A stretch of DNA of 64,000 bases from Prostheceraeus crozeri (GCA_907163375.1 CAJQUW010006373.1:124001-188000), one strand, 5' to 3'. Shown: positions 22,901 to 35,953, numbered from the stretch's first letter. A program made the numbers and translations. Notes: generated by a model not told the origin, from the sequence alone.

Positions 22901-25439
22901 GGTACTCATTACTGCGTTATAAGTAGTAAGCTATTGACATTTAAGAGTCAAACTTGCAATAAAGAATTCGATTATGTTTCATGGAAGTCTAAAAGATTTT
23001 GTAAATAATCAATAAGCTGACGGTTTACAGTGCAGCATGAAGAACTTAAAATTTTAAAAGTCGTTGGCTGCACGGCTGTTGAATTGCCATGAAAATAACT
23101 TAAAAAACGTTGTTAGAAAATAAAGTCTAAATTTGAAATTGCACCATAAATCATTCCAATGCAAACTTTGAAAATTACCATGTAAATCATGACAAAGCTT
23201 TAAAAATTGCATCAAAGTTAATGCATTTTAAGGCAATTTCAAAAGTAAACAATAATTGTTTATTCGGCTAGGGAGGAATCCATCACAGAGGCTTACACAA
23301 CAAAATAAAAGCAATACTAGTCAATCAATTCTACTATTAGAGTTGAGAGTTGAGAGCAATAATTGAAATCAATGCTATTGATAATAGTTTATCCGATTGT
23401 TATCTGAATTCTCCATGATCAATTTCAATTTAGTCTCATTTGAAGCTTTTCTTTTATTTTGGTAGCGCCTACTAATCCTGTATGGTGCGTACCAAATTAA
23501 AAGCAATAAAGCATTTGGTAGCAAGCAGTTCATCGGCTTGGCAGCGTACGGTTTACAGTGCATGATAAAACTTCCAGTACCAGAGGATTTGCATCATTAT
23601 GCACTTTCGAATGAGCACCACATTTATTGATTTTGCTATGGATATTTATTGATGTTCAAATGACAAATTGCCTTATTAGTCTAAAATTACAACAATTTTC
23701 TGAATTTTCTGCATTTGTGAATTTACGAATCATGGCTGTTGAGAAAAGTTAAATCACCAGTGACTTTCAATGCCCTCAAAACTGACACAAGTAGGACACT
23801 CAAAATGGTCAGTAGCTGTATCGAATTCGTGTAATTGATTTAGTCAGTGGAGGGTGATGAACATTCTTGCTTCAAATTTTTGAGCGTTAACATCTCGTCA
23901 TGACCTTTTGACTTCTAACTCTGCAACCATTGACCTATCAAAAAACTTTTGGCACCAAAAGACTTGAATATATCTTGACATGAGTATTCGAATGGTATCC
24001 GGTTTCCTGAATTTTGCATTCGTGTTGGCATCAAAAATTCGTATTGATTCGTAATGTTTCGTACCTACATATTTCAAGTTAATTTTCCTAAGAGCCAAAA
24101 TATTCAAAAAATCGACAAAAATTCAATTTCGCAGGAGAAGATCGTGAGCAGATATCCTAAAATCGATGTAGGCCCATCTATTTTTATTTACTTCTTAGCA
24201 CATTTTTGCACTTTAGCACGTCCTACTATTATTATAGTGTTCGAATGTTGTTCGATAACAATCGAGTCATACGTTTGTAACCAAACTGACAATCGCTCTT
24301 CATCTTTGATTCTGTCGTTGTTGATTGAGATACTGTTTCACTTTCCATGCACATGTTTTGCCCTACAATTTTAAAGGTTGACGCTTGAAATGATGGGTTG
24401 AAAAACATAATTAGCAAGTAATCCTTCCTGTCTTTGCTTGAGCCAATGATAGCTAGTCTGGAGAGGCAAGAAGATCAATTTTCCATTGAACGTAATACAA
24501 GTTCAAGCCTAAATTCTGACAAGCCGGAAGTTCGATGCCACATAAAACGCACACAGTCCGTAAATTTAGATCGTCATGAGTCGAACGGTGTGAATAACAT
24601 TTCCATTTGACGAATTTTTCACGCAGGAAAATTGAGTCAAAAATGCGTACTTTCACTTAACAGTCCTGCCTGCAATCTGACCTTTGAGGCTCGTATGTTC
24701 GCTGAAACGAGCTACTTCTGCATTGCGCGTCCTTGACCAATCACACAGACCAAAGAGAGACGAATTTCTATGTCAATCTATATCACTTCCTATCATTGCA
24801 TAAAGTGGCTGGGATAGGATTATGGCAGGATATGAGATTGAACGTATCATAATTTTGCAGATTTCTCAAATGCTATTTGATTACTATGCCATAACGGCAT
24901 GTGACTAGAACTTCTCCTATACCATTGTCAACAAATGTTTTCTGGGATGGAGAATTACCGGGCCATTCCAATACTCGTTGATCATAATTTTTAAAATATA
25001 ATGGACACTTTATTTTACCTATGGTATAAAGTCAAATCGTGATGAATGCATGATTCATAATTTCAATTATCCGAGATAGGAATCACTCGGCGCTGTTTTA
25101 CATGTATGTTAATGTAGCCAATTGAATGCAACCTTCCCTCAAATGGTTCTAATGCAGCATCCCCTCATCTGATCCTGACTGAATATTTTACAGTTCGATG
25201 AATGTGGGATTCCGGCACCGGTTTGCAAATAGACACCTTTCCATGTGTTGGGTGCGCTGTCTATAATCGAAAAACTGACTTTCATCCCAAGCAAGAGCCT
25301 TCTTCCTATGATTTTCTACCAAACCCTAAGTTTAGCAATTCTTCTTCGCTTCATCTGTTGTGTCAGAAGCTGCTTCTTTAAAGACCGCCGGAAAAAGCCG
25401 CGGAGTATTCATCTTGAGTGCGAAGTGAGATGACATACG
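19911..25439. other. Long unassigned intergenic sequence
   Basis: No supported gene. A 98-residue minus-strand open frame at 20,529-20,825 has a protein-like look but no recognised motif. The string ACGGTTTACAGTG occurs twice in direct orientation (near 23,022 and 23,549) and again near 45,571, so it may be a repeat end whose partner was not found. The rest is AT-rich and featureless to inspection. Confidence 0.45.
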
Positions 25440-25870
25440 AAAGTTAAATATAGATGGACGATGAAGATCAGGCATAAAGAAAAGCTGGTGAAGGTTGAAA
25501 AGACCACCATGAGGAGGAGAGTGTGCAGGGTAAGGTGTAATGACTGAAGAAGGAGTAAAGACATTCTCCCAAAATTGAGCCTAGAACACATCGGCCGTAG
25601 TTAGTGTCGTTTTGTGCTGCGCTGGTTCGGTCACGTCAAATGAGGCAACTGGAGCTGGCTCAAGATAAAGTCTTGTATGTAAGCAGATCAACAGAGGTCA
25701 GTTGACGGACTCCGTAAAAGATGGCTACAAGCTGTGTTGGAGGACATCAAGCTTCTGAGCCTCAATTCTTCGCTCGTCAAAGCTCGAGCTAAAGAGGATG
25801 AAGAATTTGGAAACAATGGTCTAATCCCGTCGAACTGTTTCAACTAACGTAAAACAGCAGAGAGTGAGTG
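25440..25870 (+). pseudogene. 3' end of an RTE-like LINE
   Basis: Translation across small frameshifts shows LRWFGHVK, then a basic segment with RKRWLQAVLEDIKLL and an ending with KARAKEDEEFG. This is the typical C-terminus of endonuclease-reverse-transcriptase LINEs (RWFGHV... GRPRKRW... ED). No upstream domains are present, as in a 5'-truncated insertion. It could be the 3' end of the same family as the minus-strand element at 3.17-5.56 kb, which lacks exactly this part. That pairing is inference. Confidence 0.65.
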
Positions 25871-26590
25871 AGATTACACGTTACAAAGGAAAATACCCTT
25901 ACTTTGAAAATACCCAAGTTTAAGGATCACTAAAGGAAGATGCAAAAAATATCATGCACTAAATGATTGCTGTTGTGCTATATTCTTCGTGGCAGTCAGG
26001 GACCAACAAAGTGTTATTCTAAAATTCTTTGCCCGCAATGATCATCGTCATCATTTTTTGTAAAGCAATGTGAAGATATAATAAGCATCTATAGACACTT
26101 TCCAACCTTCAAAATTCCCGGTTTCATAGTAATAATAAGCGTATATTTATAAATAACAAAAAGACCAGATGAGAATCGCAGGAGATTCAGAACAGTATAC
26201 AAAGCGTGGTTTCACATTACACACAAATTCTATACAAAAGCACTACAGATTTTCATTATATTGTAACCTGTATATTCTAGCACTCTGGATAACAGGCTAC
26301 TTAGATAATATATGATAGTTATTGAATTGTGATAGTCTATTGCTTTCTACCAACTCAGTATTGCGTATCCAGCAACCCTGAGCTCTCGCCTACCTTTCCC
26401 TGTAGTTATCTCCTTGCTAAGCTTTTATGAAGATAAAACCAATGGTCCAGATATACTCGGTTTATTCTACCTATGAGGGAGATAAGAAGAAGTATGAACA
26501 GTGTACAGATAGCGACAATAGAAGACTCAGTTCGGTGACGAGGAATACTTATCATCTCGGTTTATATAGGTACTGTAATTCTCAATTCCC
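25871..26590. other. Unassigned intergenic sequence
   Basis: No gene or element boundary seen. It may include the untranslated end of the minus-strand LINE at 26.6-28.3 kb. Confidence 0.4.
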
Positions 26591-26591
26591 A

Positions 26592-28330
26592 TTATTCTTG
26601 ATGTGTGTCCCGGCTGTCTCCTTCTCCACCAGTCGCAGCTTGACTTTTATGATGAAGATATTTTTGATGTATTTCAGCCTTGTTACAATATAACAAGGAA
26701 GAGGAAAAAATAAATCCGTCTATTCTTCGTTTTGCTCTGACAGATCGAAGAATCAGGCGATTGCTACGAACCGACTTTACAGGTGGCAACTTGTGCAAAG
26801 TATGATCAGTAGATGCCAGAGCTTGTTGAAACAAATTCAGTGATAATGATTGTGGACGATCGATGATATTCAACATATTGCAGTTTTCACAATCTCGAAC
26901 ATCCTCACCATGTATAATACGAAAGTATCTTGGAAGAAAATAGAATCTGGCCACTTTGCTTTGTTGCAAATTATCAAGGTTTATTTTTGTCCCAAAATAA
27001 AAAATTATAAGAAAAAAGAAATTAATTATTTTTATTCGAAATGTGATAATAATAACAATAAGATTTTATTTGTCGATGCGAAAGAGGTGTGACACATTAG
27101 TTTTAGAGATAAAAAGATGGCATTATAACAATCAAGAAAATCAAGAATACTTGACAAAAGAGTTGTTGTGGAATTATCCTCTTCGTTGGAAGGGGAACAA
27201 GATGCCGGAATGTCTGATACCGTGGCTTGGATCTCTGAAGATGAAGAAGTTTCAGAGCTGATGAATAGCTTTGTTGTTAGCAATTTATCTGATCAACTTG
27301 ACATAAAAATTGTCCAAAAGCTTGCGGAGTCTGACGTTGTCATTCACATATGCCCATCTTTTGGCAATACGATGAATGTAGACAAGTTTCTTGAAGTCCT
27401 TGACATTGAAGTCGAAATAATCAAGGTACAATTATCAACAGAAACGCGTTGAGAACGGTTCAGAAGAAAATTTCGAATACACTCAATGACTGACGGATTA
27501 CATTTGAAAGTCATCGACAGGCAGTCAAGAAGTTTGAGATCACTGATAGAGTCAAATGCCTTACAAAAGTCCACAGCAAAGACATCAACAGAATTATTAA
27601 TATGCGAAGAAATGTGCACCAAAATTGAAAGACGCAACGCAAACAGTGGCGTCTTTAGCGATCATGCCCGTCATGCTCAGCATGACAAGGCATTTTTGTC
27701 TCATTGATCTCCACGCATCAATCTTAAGAAAGCTTTGTATCAACAAAGTAACTTTATAATATCATTTTCAAACTTTCACGGCCTTCATTTACTATTCTCA
27801 AATCAGATCACTATGACACTGAAGTTATACTCAATTAGGATTTATTAAGTAGCTAACTTATCCTACAAAATTTAGGGGAAAGCAAGTCAATTCGAATATA
27901 CCTCGTTCATCATTGGTCATTGCATCTCAAACTAGAACAATAGCTTAAACTGCAGATGACGAATTCCATACTCTATCTCATGCCTTGGACGAGAAGCACA
28001 AGTTACACGTCGTATAGCTCCATTCACCCGACCAACGGTAGCTGATTGGATGGCTATCTGCTAATTGTCGGTGTAGTGAGATATCTCGATGTTTCTTTTT
28101 TGGAATTGGAATAATGTTTGCACACTTCCAAGAGTGAGGGGAAACTGCTTCTTGATTGTAATGTAAATTGCGGTTAAAAGAAATGCCAAAACATCAGCAA
28201 ACATCCTAGTAAAGTACCCCGGCAAACGATCAGGCCCTTTCGAATTGGACTTGCGACTTTTGACAATGGAGACAATTTGAGTTTCGCAAATGAGAGGAGA
28301 AATAAGCACTCTGGGAACCACTAGTACGAG
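26592..28330 (-). mobile_element. Decayed LINE (CR1/Jockey group)
   Basis: Read from 28,330 downward: KSRKSNSKGPDRLPGYF (28,061-28,321), the start of a non-LTR reverse transcriptase; then FAVDFCKAFDSISDLKLL with FLLNRSQRVSVDN (27,344-27,637), the palm block A region; then a possible C-terminal tail (26,592-26,969) with RFYFLPRYFRIIHG. The blocks are in the right order and strand but separated by broken sequence, and the PQG and YxDD blocks were not found. The tail assignment is tentative. The element is inactive. Confidence 0.6.
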
Positions 28331-28587
28331 ACGAGCCTACAAAGCTTTATGTGTCCGCAGATGATAAAGATGAAAGAAAGCGATCATTAAGCTAATTAGC
28401 TTAGTTCATATCTATGTTCACTGCATTGTGCGATTTCAACTGTAATGTATAGATTTCCATTGAGCGGAGGTAGACGACGAAGAGAGAGAGAAAAGTGTTT
28501 CATCTTTGCTATTGTGACTTCTTTGATGAACGTCTCACGAAGGATTCTACAAGTATACTTTCCCAAGTTTCCACGGGTCACGATACA

Positions 28588-31003
28588 TACACTCTTTAGC
28601 AAAATTAATGTTACATCACTACAACCGTTGAAATATCTCAGTGTCTACAGGCGTTCATCTCATTTGATTACAAAAGTATCCTACATCATCAGAACACCAT
28701 TGGTCTCTTCTTGGTGATTCACTATGTTTATTGGCTACATCTTTGAACGGTTGTCTACTACATGAAATTTTGTCAAACATAGCTACTTTTCTTTCAATGA
28801 AAGTTTTGGTATCAAAATCATAGGTTAGAAAAATGAAACACAGAGAAAAAGCTTTCAGATAAGTATTGGCTATCATGTTGACTCAATTTTCAAGAAAAAA
28901 TATTGGCAATCATACTGGATTCGTATGACCTTTTATACCTACTACTTAGAATATCGGTAAAAGTAGTATAAAATGTTTAATCGAAATTTTCTCGAAATTT
29001 CACAGATCGATTTTTTTTAAAATTGACATGAATAGAATTGCAATACACTGTAGATTGATAAAATTAAAGTCGCAGCTCTGGTGGATCTCAAAACATAAAA
29101 AGTTAGTTCTGACGCACCGTGATACACTCTTTAGCAAAATTAATGTTACATCACTACAACCGTTGAAATATCTCAGTGTCTACAGGCGTTCATCTCATTT
29201 GATTACAAAAGTATCCTACATCATCAGAACACCATTGGTCTCTTCTTGGTGATTCACTATGTTTATTGGCTACATCTTTGAACGGTTGTCTACTACATGA
29301 AATTTTGTCAAACATAGCTACTTTTCTTTCAATGAAAGTTTTGGTATCAAAATCATAGGTTAGAAAAATGAAACACAGAGAAAAAGCTTTCAGATAAGTA
29401 TTGGCTATCATGTTGACTCAATTTTCAAGAAAAAATATTGGCAATCATACTGGATTCGTATGACCTTTTATACCTACTACTTAGAATATCGGTAAAAGTA
29501 GTATAAAATGTTTAATCGAAATTTTCTCGAAATTTCACCGATCGATTTTTTTAAAATTGACATGAATAGAATTGCAATACACTGTAGATTGATAAAATTA
29601 AAGTCGCAGCTCTGGTGGATCTCAAAACATAAAAAGTTAGTTCTGACGCACCGTGATACACTCTTTAGCAAAATTAATGTTACATCACTACAACCGTTGA
29701 AATATCTCAGTGTCTACAGGCGTTCATCTCATTTGATTACAAAAGTATCCTACATCATCAGAACACCATTGGTCTCTTCTTGGTGATTCACTATGTTTAT
29801 TGGCTACATCTTTGAACGGTTGTCTACTACATGAAATTTTGTCAAACATAGCTACTTTTCTTTCAATGAAAGTTTTGGTATCAAAATCATAGGTTAGAAA
29901 AATGAAACACAGAGAAAAAGCTTTCAGATAAGTATTGGCTATCATGTTGACTCAATTTTCAAGAAAAAATAATGGCAATCATACTGGATTCGTATGACCT
30001 TTTATACCTACTACTTAGAATATCGGTAAAAGTAGTATAAAATGTTTAATCGAAATTTTCTCGAAATTTCACCGATCGATTTTTTTAAAATTGACATGAA
30101 TAGAATTGCAATACACTGTAGATTGATAAAATTAAAGTCGCAGCTCTGGTGGATCTCAAAACATAAAAAGTTAGTTCTGACGCACCGTGATACACTCTTT
30201 AGCAAAATTAATGTTACATCACTACAACCGTTGAAATATCTCAGTGTCTACAGGCGTTCATCTCATTTGATTACAAAAGTATCCTACATCATCAGAACAC
30301 CATTGGTCTCTTCTTGGTGATTCACTATGTTTATTGGCTACATCTTTGAACGGTTGTCTACTACATGAAATTTTGTCAAACATAGCTACTTTTCTTTCAA
30401 TGAAAGTTTTGGTATCAAAATCATAGGTTAGAAAAATGAAACACAGAGAAAAAGCTTTCAGATAAGTATTGGCTATCATGTTGACTCAATTTTCAAGAAA
30501 AAATAATGGCAATCATACTGGATTCGTATGACCTTTTATACCTACTACTTAGAATATCGGTAAAAGTAGTATAAAATGTTTAATCGAAATTTTCTCGAAA
30601 TTTCACCGATCGATTTTTTTAAAATTGACATGAATAGAATTGCAATACACTGTAGATTGATAAAATTAAAGTCGCAGCTCTGGTGGATCTCAAAACATAA
30701 AAAGTTAGTTCTGACGCACCGTGATACACTCTTTAGCAAAATTAATGTTACATCACTACAACCGTTGAAATATCTCAGTGTCTACAGGCGTTCATCTCAT
30801 TTGATTACAAAAGTATCCTACATCATCAGAACACCATTGGTCTCTTCTTGGTGATTCACTATGTTTATTGGCTACATCTTTGAACGGTTGTCTACTACAT
30901 GAAATTTTGTCAAACATAGCTACTTTTCTTTCAATGAAAGTTTTGGTATCAAAATCATAGGTTAGAAAAATGAAACACAGAGAAAAAGCTTTCAGATAAG
31001 TAT
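28588..31003 (+). repeat. Tandem array of a 534-bp unit carrying Tc1-type ends
   Basis: Units begin at 28588, 29123, 29657, 30191 and 30725: the first is 535 bp, the next three 534 bp, and the last stops after about 280 bp near 31,003. Copies differ at only a few positions. Every unit starts TACACTCTTTAGCAAAATTA, and the same sequence occurs inverted at 31846-31873 next to a Tc1-like transposase fragment, so each unit starts with a transposon terminal repeat. No coding function is evident in the unit. Open frames repeat simply because the DNA repeats. Confidence 0.9.
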
Positions 31004-31871
31004 TTGGACTCATCCAAAAGGCAATTATATGAGTAATTGGATACATAATCATAACTAATGTTACACTGCCCCATTCATTTGTTGAGGAGCTGATAACATA
31101 AACATGATTTTCATTCAAATTCAGCTCATAACAATTTAATGCATGTGCATATGCTGTGTACATAGATAGTGAGCCTTAGCATATCATCTAACGTGTAAAT
31201 GCAGGACAGCAGTTATCGCTCATCATTGTTTGTTCATTTATCATTTCATTATCAAATGAAAAAAGTTTATGATCATGGTGAATCGACAGATTAAAGACAG
31301 TGATTTTCTTAGGTGACATGCTTTTGGTTTAAGTAAAATAACAGATTACAACAGAAGAAGTGTGTGCTAAGGCATAAGACAGACTCTCTGGCGTTGGCAA
31401 GGAGAATTTGGCTCACACAGCGAGTGAATGAGGAATAGCGTGAAATACGATCACTGTCCAGGCACTCCCGTGACCCGCAGCCCTGATTTGAATCCCAAAA
31501 AACATGTCTGGGTCTTCCTCGGTAGGAAAATCAATTGTCGTACCACTCCCGTGAAAACAATAAAACAGCTGAAACAGTGGCTGCATGGCAAAATAGGAAC
31601 TGATGCCACAATCATGCCACAATCTTTTAATGACTCAGTGATAAAGAGGATGAATGATCGCATCTCAGCAGTTATCGCATCTCGTGTAGTTATCACCCGA
31701 TGCTAACTACTTATGGACTTACAAACATTTTCACAATAAATAGGTAGTTCTTACAAAGAGTTATTATATCTATGAACAAACATAATAGGGTATCTTAAGA
31801 CAGTAAAAGAGGTGTAAAAAAATTTCAGATGTGAGCGTACCCGAGTGTAACATTAATTTTGCTAAACAGTG
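30725..31871 (+). mobile_element. Tc1-like element derivative (1.15 kb)
   Basis: Left terminal repeat at 30,725 (the last array unit) and right inverted repeat at 31846-31871 match at 26 of 27 positions and are flanked by TA, as for Tc1/mariner elements. The only recognisable coding part is the C-terminal end of the transposase at 31,428-31,706. The interior between 31,003 and 31,400 is unrecognised. The element is non-autonomous by internal loss, and its left end has been amplified into the adjoining tandem array. Confidence 0.7.
31428..31706 (+). pseudogene. Tc1-like transposase C-terminal fragment
   Basis: The frame encodes PVTRSPDLNPKKHVWVFLGRK, matching the conserved SPDLNPIEHVWD block with the second catalytic Asp of Tc1 transposases, followed by TTPVKTIKQLKQWLHG and a C-terminal RMNDRISAVIASRVVITRC that resembles the usual R..A.I.A.GG.T.Y ending. 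The DNA-binding domain and the other catalytic residues are missing, and IEH has become KKH. The first Met is an accident of truncation. Confidence 0.8.
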
Positions 31872-32097
31872 TAGTTACCGCAGGTAATATAATAGCATTT
31901 GATAATCTGTAACAGCAGATCAAGTCCAGTTACTGAATTCGTAAGTCAATCTCGTAACACTTCTTTGTACATTCGATGTTCGATTCAACACCACTTGTTT
32001 CCGTCACTCGTCTGTCTAGTTGTGCCTTGCCGTCGTTCACAATCACTTTTTGAGAGAGAGGAGCCGTAGATTTTGAACACAGTTTATTCGCAAACAT

Positions 32098-32129
32098 GTT
32101 TCTGTGGCGTCGGTGGCCACCATCATCAG
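32098..32129 (-). ncRNA. Hammerhead-like ribozyme motif in Penelope-like element
   Basis: On the minus strand the core CTGATGA is followed by a GC-rich stem-loop (GTGGC pairing with GCCAC) and then GAAAC, the order of conserved hammerhead blocks. Hammerhead motifs are known in the pseudo-LTRs of Penelope-like elements. Cleavage cannot be judged from sequence alone. Confidence 0.6.
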
Positions 32130-33684
32130 TGCATAGAGATAAAATACAATAAAGAGTTAGTTCTTATACAAATTTACAATCACTGGAAAATCAATAAAGT
32201 AAAAGTGGCTCTGATTGGATGTTGTTGTTCATCAGTTGATTCTTGTTGGTGAAAGATTTGATGTATAGCGATTCAGCAATTTTAGTGTAAGGCGTTTTCA
32301 TCATTATTTTGAAATTTTCTTTCTTTGGTATATGCTCGTGCATTGAAATTTCGGATGGTGGTCGTCCTTTAAGGTGTTCGTTAATTCTTTTGTGCAAATG
32401 GCGACGAGTCTCTCCGAAGTAGCTTTTGTTGCATAGCTCACAAGAGTACTTGTATACGAGGGAAGAGCATTCGTCAAAAGGAAATTCGTCTTTATTTTTT
32501 ACAAAGTTTTGACTTTTTAAGGTGGTGATGGCAACTTTCAGCGTGATTTTTTCCAAACTTCTATTTATTTGCTTGACCTTGGATTTTATTTCGCTCAAGG
32601 TACTACCGATGAAGGGTAATTTCCAGTACATATCTACTTTTTCACTGTCTTCATTTTCATTTTTTCTTTTAGGATTTTTTTCAAATATTCTTTCAATTTG
32701 CTTTGGGTGATATCCATTTTGTACGAAGATTTCACGAACGATATTTTTATTGTTCTCGCGGTCAAGGGGGTCACTAGTCAATCTTTGTGATCTATCGAAT
32801 AGAGCTTGTATGGCATTATTTTTGCAGGAATCTGGACAGTGTGTTTTTATGTGGGTATAGACCAGATTGTTCGTTTTCTTTAGAGTCCAATTCGAGCCGA
32901 TTGACCTGTCTTTAAATTTCACGAGCATGTCGAGGAATTGGATAGTACTTCTAATAGATCTTGAGGCCTCTCTGTAGTGAACTGGATGGCCGGATGGATT
33001 GAGTTCATACAATTTAAGAAGGCACTTGCTTCGGCTTCATTTTTGAAAATAGCCAGGACATCATCAACATATCTTATGTACATTTTGGGGATATGCATAT
33101 CTAGTTTCTCTTCAATAATGTTTAAAGCAAACTCAGCCATCATCGGAGATAGGGAAGATCCTATGCTCATACCATCTATTTGACAGTAATTCTTGCTATT
33201 GAATATGAAGGGCACGTTGGTACAAGCAATTCGCAAAAGAATTTTTAATGTCTCTGCATTGATCGGAAAGTTGGCAAAGTCTACTATTTTTATAATATGG
33301 TTGATCGTATCCTCAACAGGAATATCGGTGAACAGTTGAGTCACGTCGAAACTAGTGATATAAACGTTCGTAGATTCGGATGAATTCAAAGACATAATCC
33401 TGTCTTTAGCTTCCATTTGCACAAAAGAATTAACGAACACCTTAAAGGACGACCACCATCCGAAATTTCAATGCACGAGCATATACCAAAGAAAGAAAAT
33501 TTCAAAATAATGATGAAAACGCCTTACACTAATATTGCTGAATCGCTATACATCAAATCTTTCACCAACAAGAATCAACTGATGAACAACAACATCCAAT
33601 CAGAGCCACTTTTACTTTATTGATTTTCCAGTGATTGTAAATTTGTATAAGAACTAACTCTTTATTGTATTTTATCTCTATGCA

Positions 33685-33716
33685 CTGATGATGGTGGCCA
33701 CCGACGCCACAGAAAC
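33685..33716 (+). ncRNA. Hammerhead-like ribozyme motif, inverted copy
   Basis: Same motif as at 32,098-32,129 but on the plus strand: CTGATGA, a stem with GTGGC/GCCAC, then GAAAC. It lies in the 3' region of the inverted partial Penelope-like copy. Confidence 0.6.
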
Positions 33717-33745
33717 ATGTTTGCGAATAAACTCTGTTCAAAATC

Positions 33746-35953
33746 ATGTCTTTATTCACAGGTACATGAAGTTCAATTCATTGGCTCGATGGCAGTGAAC
33801 ATTCCATTCATTATTATGCAATACTAAAGCGATAGACAATGAGACCCGATGAACGCACGATGAAAACAATGATACAATTAAATTAACAAAAGCCTCAATC
33901 AAACAGTAGAGCTAACCTATAACAAGAATAAGATAATAGGATGCATGCTCGCGTAGAAGGAAAAAGAGGATTACATCCTAATAGCAAACCATTGGTTATA
34001 TTGCATGTTTTATGTTCAGAAAGTAACATCGATTCAATTATTCACTTATCTTTCTAGGATTACACTTTGCTATAATAACAGCAGTGGCTTTTACATTTCC
34101 ATTACCGATTTAGCTTTGGCATGTCTCTAAAAATTTTTCAACTGCCTTTTATAAAACGCGAGTCTTACTGGTGCGAGTACAGCGAAATTGGATAGGGAGT
34201 ATATACTTCCTATATATACTCCCTCATCTTTATAAAGATAAGTCAGTGATAAAGAAATTCCATCAACGTCATTAGTTGATTTTTTTCAGATTTCATCTAT
34301 ATAGAACTCTATGTCCATCCATCTATGCATAATATATATATTCTTATTGAATTTTCTTATCAAATTTGTTTCATTTCGCGTTGAGAAGCCAACAGCATGT
34401 CGGCGCCTAATAGATGATCTCCGGTGTTTTTCTTTACTTATGTCAATCAACATTTTGCTCCGGTTTATTTTATTCATCTATATTCCAATGAAAAAGTGAT
34501 TCTTTTTCATATACCCTGCTTTATATGTGCGCTCTGGTAAATTTAACCAACAGGCTACCTGACTTCAACATCCACTTTCAAATTAGCAAATTTTTCTTTA
34601 GAAAATGCAAAATTCATGAAACTTAGGATTTTCAAATGCGAAATTTTATAAAATTAGTTGGGATAAACCAATTGCCTATAGCTTATGAGTCTTGAGTCAT
34701 CTCGGTCAAGGAGTGTAATTAATTGCAGAAATCTAACAAAATTCATACGATGAGATAATTATTGCGTTTTTTCATCGCTTGGTTAGATTACTTTTAACAA
34801 AGGTGTACATAATAATGAAATGAAAACTTAAGGAAAAAACCGCAGAGCATGAAAATATTTCATATAATGTATAGTGCTAAACACTAACAGCAACGACGTA
34901 GACGAAGGATAATGTAGAGACTTTTAAGTTTTTCGTGTCAGATGATCTTCTCATTAATAGCGAAAAATGTCTTGGCTACTTTTTGTTGGTGAGGGATTTA
35001 CATTTAAAGGACATAAATTAACGTGGAGGAGTACAATGATTTTGTTTCGATGCCAAGTAATGATGTAGAACGCTTTAGGTCTTCATTTTTGGGTGTTCGG
35101 TTGATTTCCATGACTTCCTTGGGTGAATGTGTTCATCAGCACAGTGAGATCGAAATTCATGAATCAATCCCACTCAAATTCAGATAGGCACTTTCTCAAA
35201 GCATTCTGATTGCACACTCTATCAAATATTCTTTTTGGCTCAAAGTCAACTGATTTCAGCACTGCATCGTTCAACGCGGAAAAATTAAGAGTGTGAGATG
35301 GTCCGAATTGCCAATGGGGGCATTAAATACTACATTTTCGAATAGGTAAATAACCCTTGTGATATTAACACACGAACAAGGATATTTTGGCCACTTGTGG
35401 GTTGGGTGACAATACACTCAACGTCATAAAATTTGCAACGTGAAAATCTATTCAATGTGATGACATATTACTTGCATTTGTAGCATCCATGATATCATGA
35501 TCTTGCTAGCCGTTACTATAGTGACAGTTTCGCAACTTTGTTTAGAGACGAATATCTAGACACAGTCTAAACGAATGCATGTTGCCGATTAAGGTGATTT
35601 CTAGAATTAGACACATTACTGTTCTTGGTCTCCTACCCACAATTGCTTGTATGAGGATCGTTTATGCACACAGACAGCCTTTAGTCTAATTAGTCTATAG
35701 TCATGCGAACCTGGAAGATATATCTATGAGAGATACCAATTGAATGCATCATAAGCTCAGTTTGACGAAGTCATTTGACGACCGTGGTCTCATCCGATAT
35801 CACCTGAACATTTTCGCAGCAAGTCTCTGTACATTAGAGTTTATTTCATTGATGCTAAAAGAGGATTATGGAACACCTCTTAAGTCGGCACGTCTTTTCT
35901 TAGAAATTCAATTGCTCGCCTGGTGTGATAACGTGATGCAGACACGCTAAGGC
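33746..35953. other. Unassigned intergenic sequence
   Basis: No supported gene. One short perfect hairpin, with 12-bp stem AGGGAGTATATA, is visible at about 34,194-34,224. The rest is AT-rich and without recognisable elements. Confidence 0.5.

Larger units (their letters stand above)
32069..33745 (-). mobile_element. Penelope-like element, broken, with inverted partial second copy
   Basis: The minus-strand copy (about 32,069-33,420) contains the later part of a Penelope-type reverse transcriptase, with the YVDD active-site motif and GMSIGSSLSP block, and a C-terminal GIY-YIG endonuclease (SLVYKYSCELCNKSYFGET). It looks 5'-truncated and broken, with about one or two further breaks. A plus-strand partial copy (about 33,420-33,745) carries only the endonuclease end and 3' region, joined head to head, so the outer ~325 bp form inverted repeats. 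Such inverted or tandem partial copies are typical of this family. Both ends carry a hammerhead-like motif. The near identity of the repeats suggests a fairly recent insertion. Confidence 0.85.

Noticed and set aside
23018-23563. ACGGTTTACAGTG occurrences as the two ends of one transposon
   Set aside because: Both copies have the same orientation, so they cannot be terminal inverted repeats of one element, and no target duplication was seen.
28655-30854. Identical 73- and 92-codon frames repeated through the array, as candidate genes
   Set aside because: They recur only because the DNA repeats, overlap each other on opposite strands, and have no family motif or transposase similarity.
28588-31003. 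Regularly spaced repeats that might suggest a CRISPR-like array
   Set aside because: The repeated unit is 534 bp with no short repeat-spacer structure, no cas-like genes, and the context is eukaryotic transposons.
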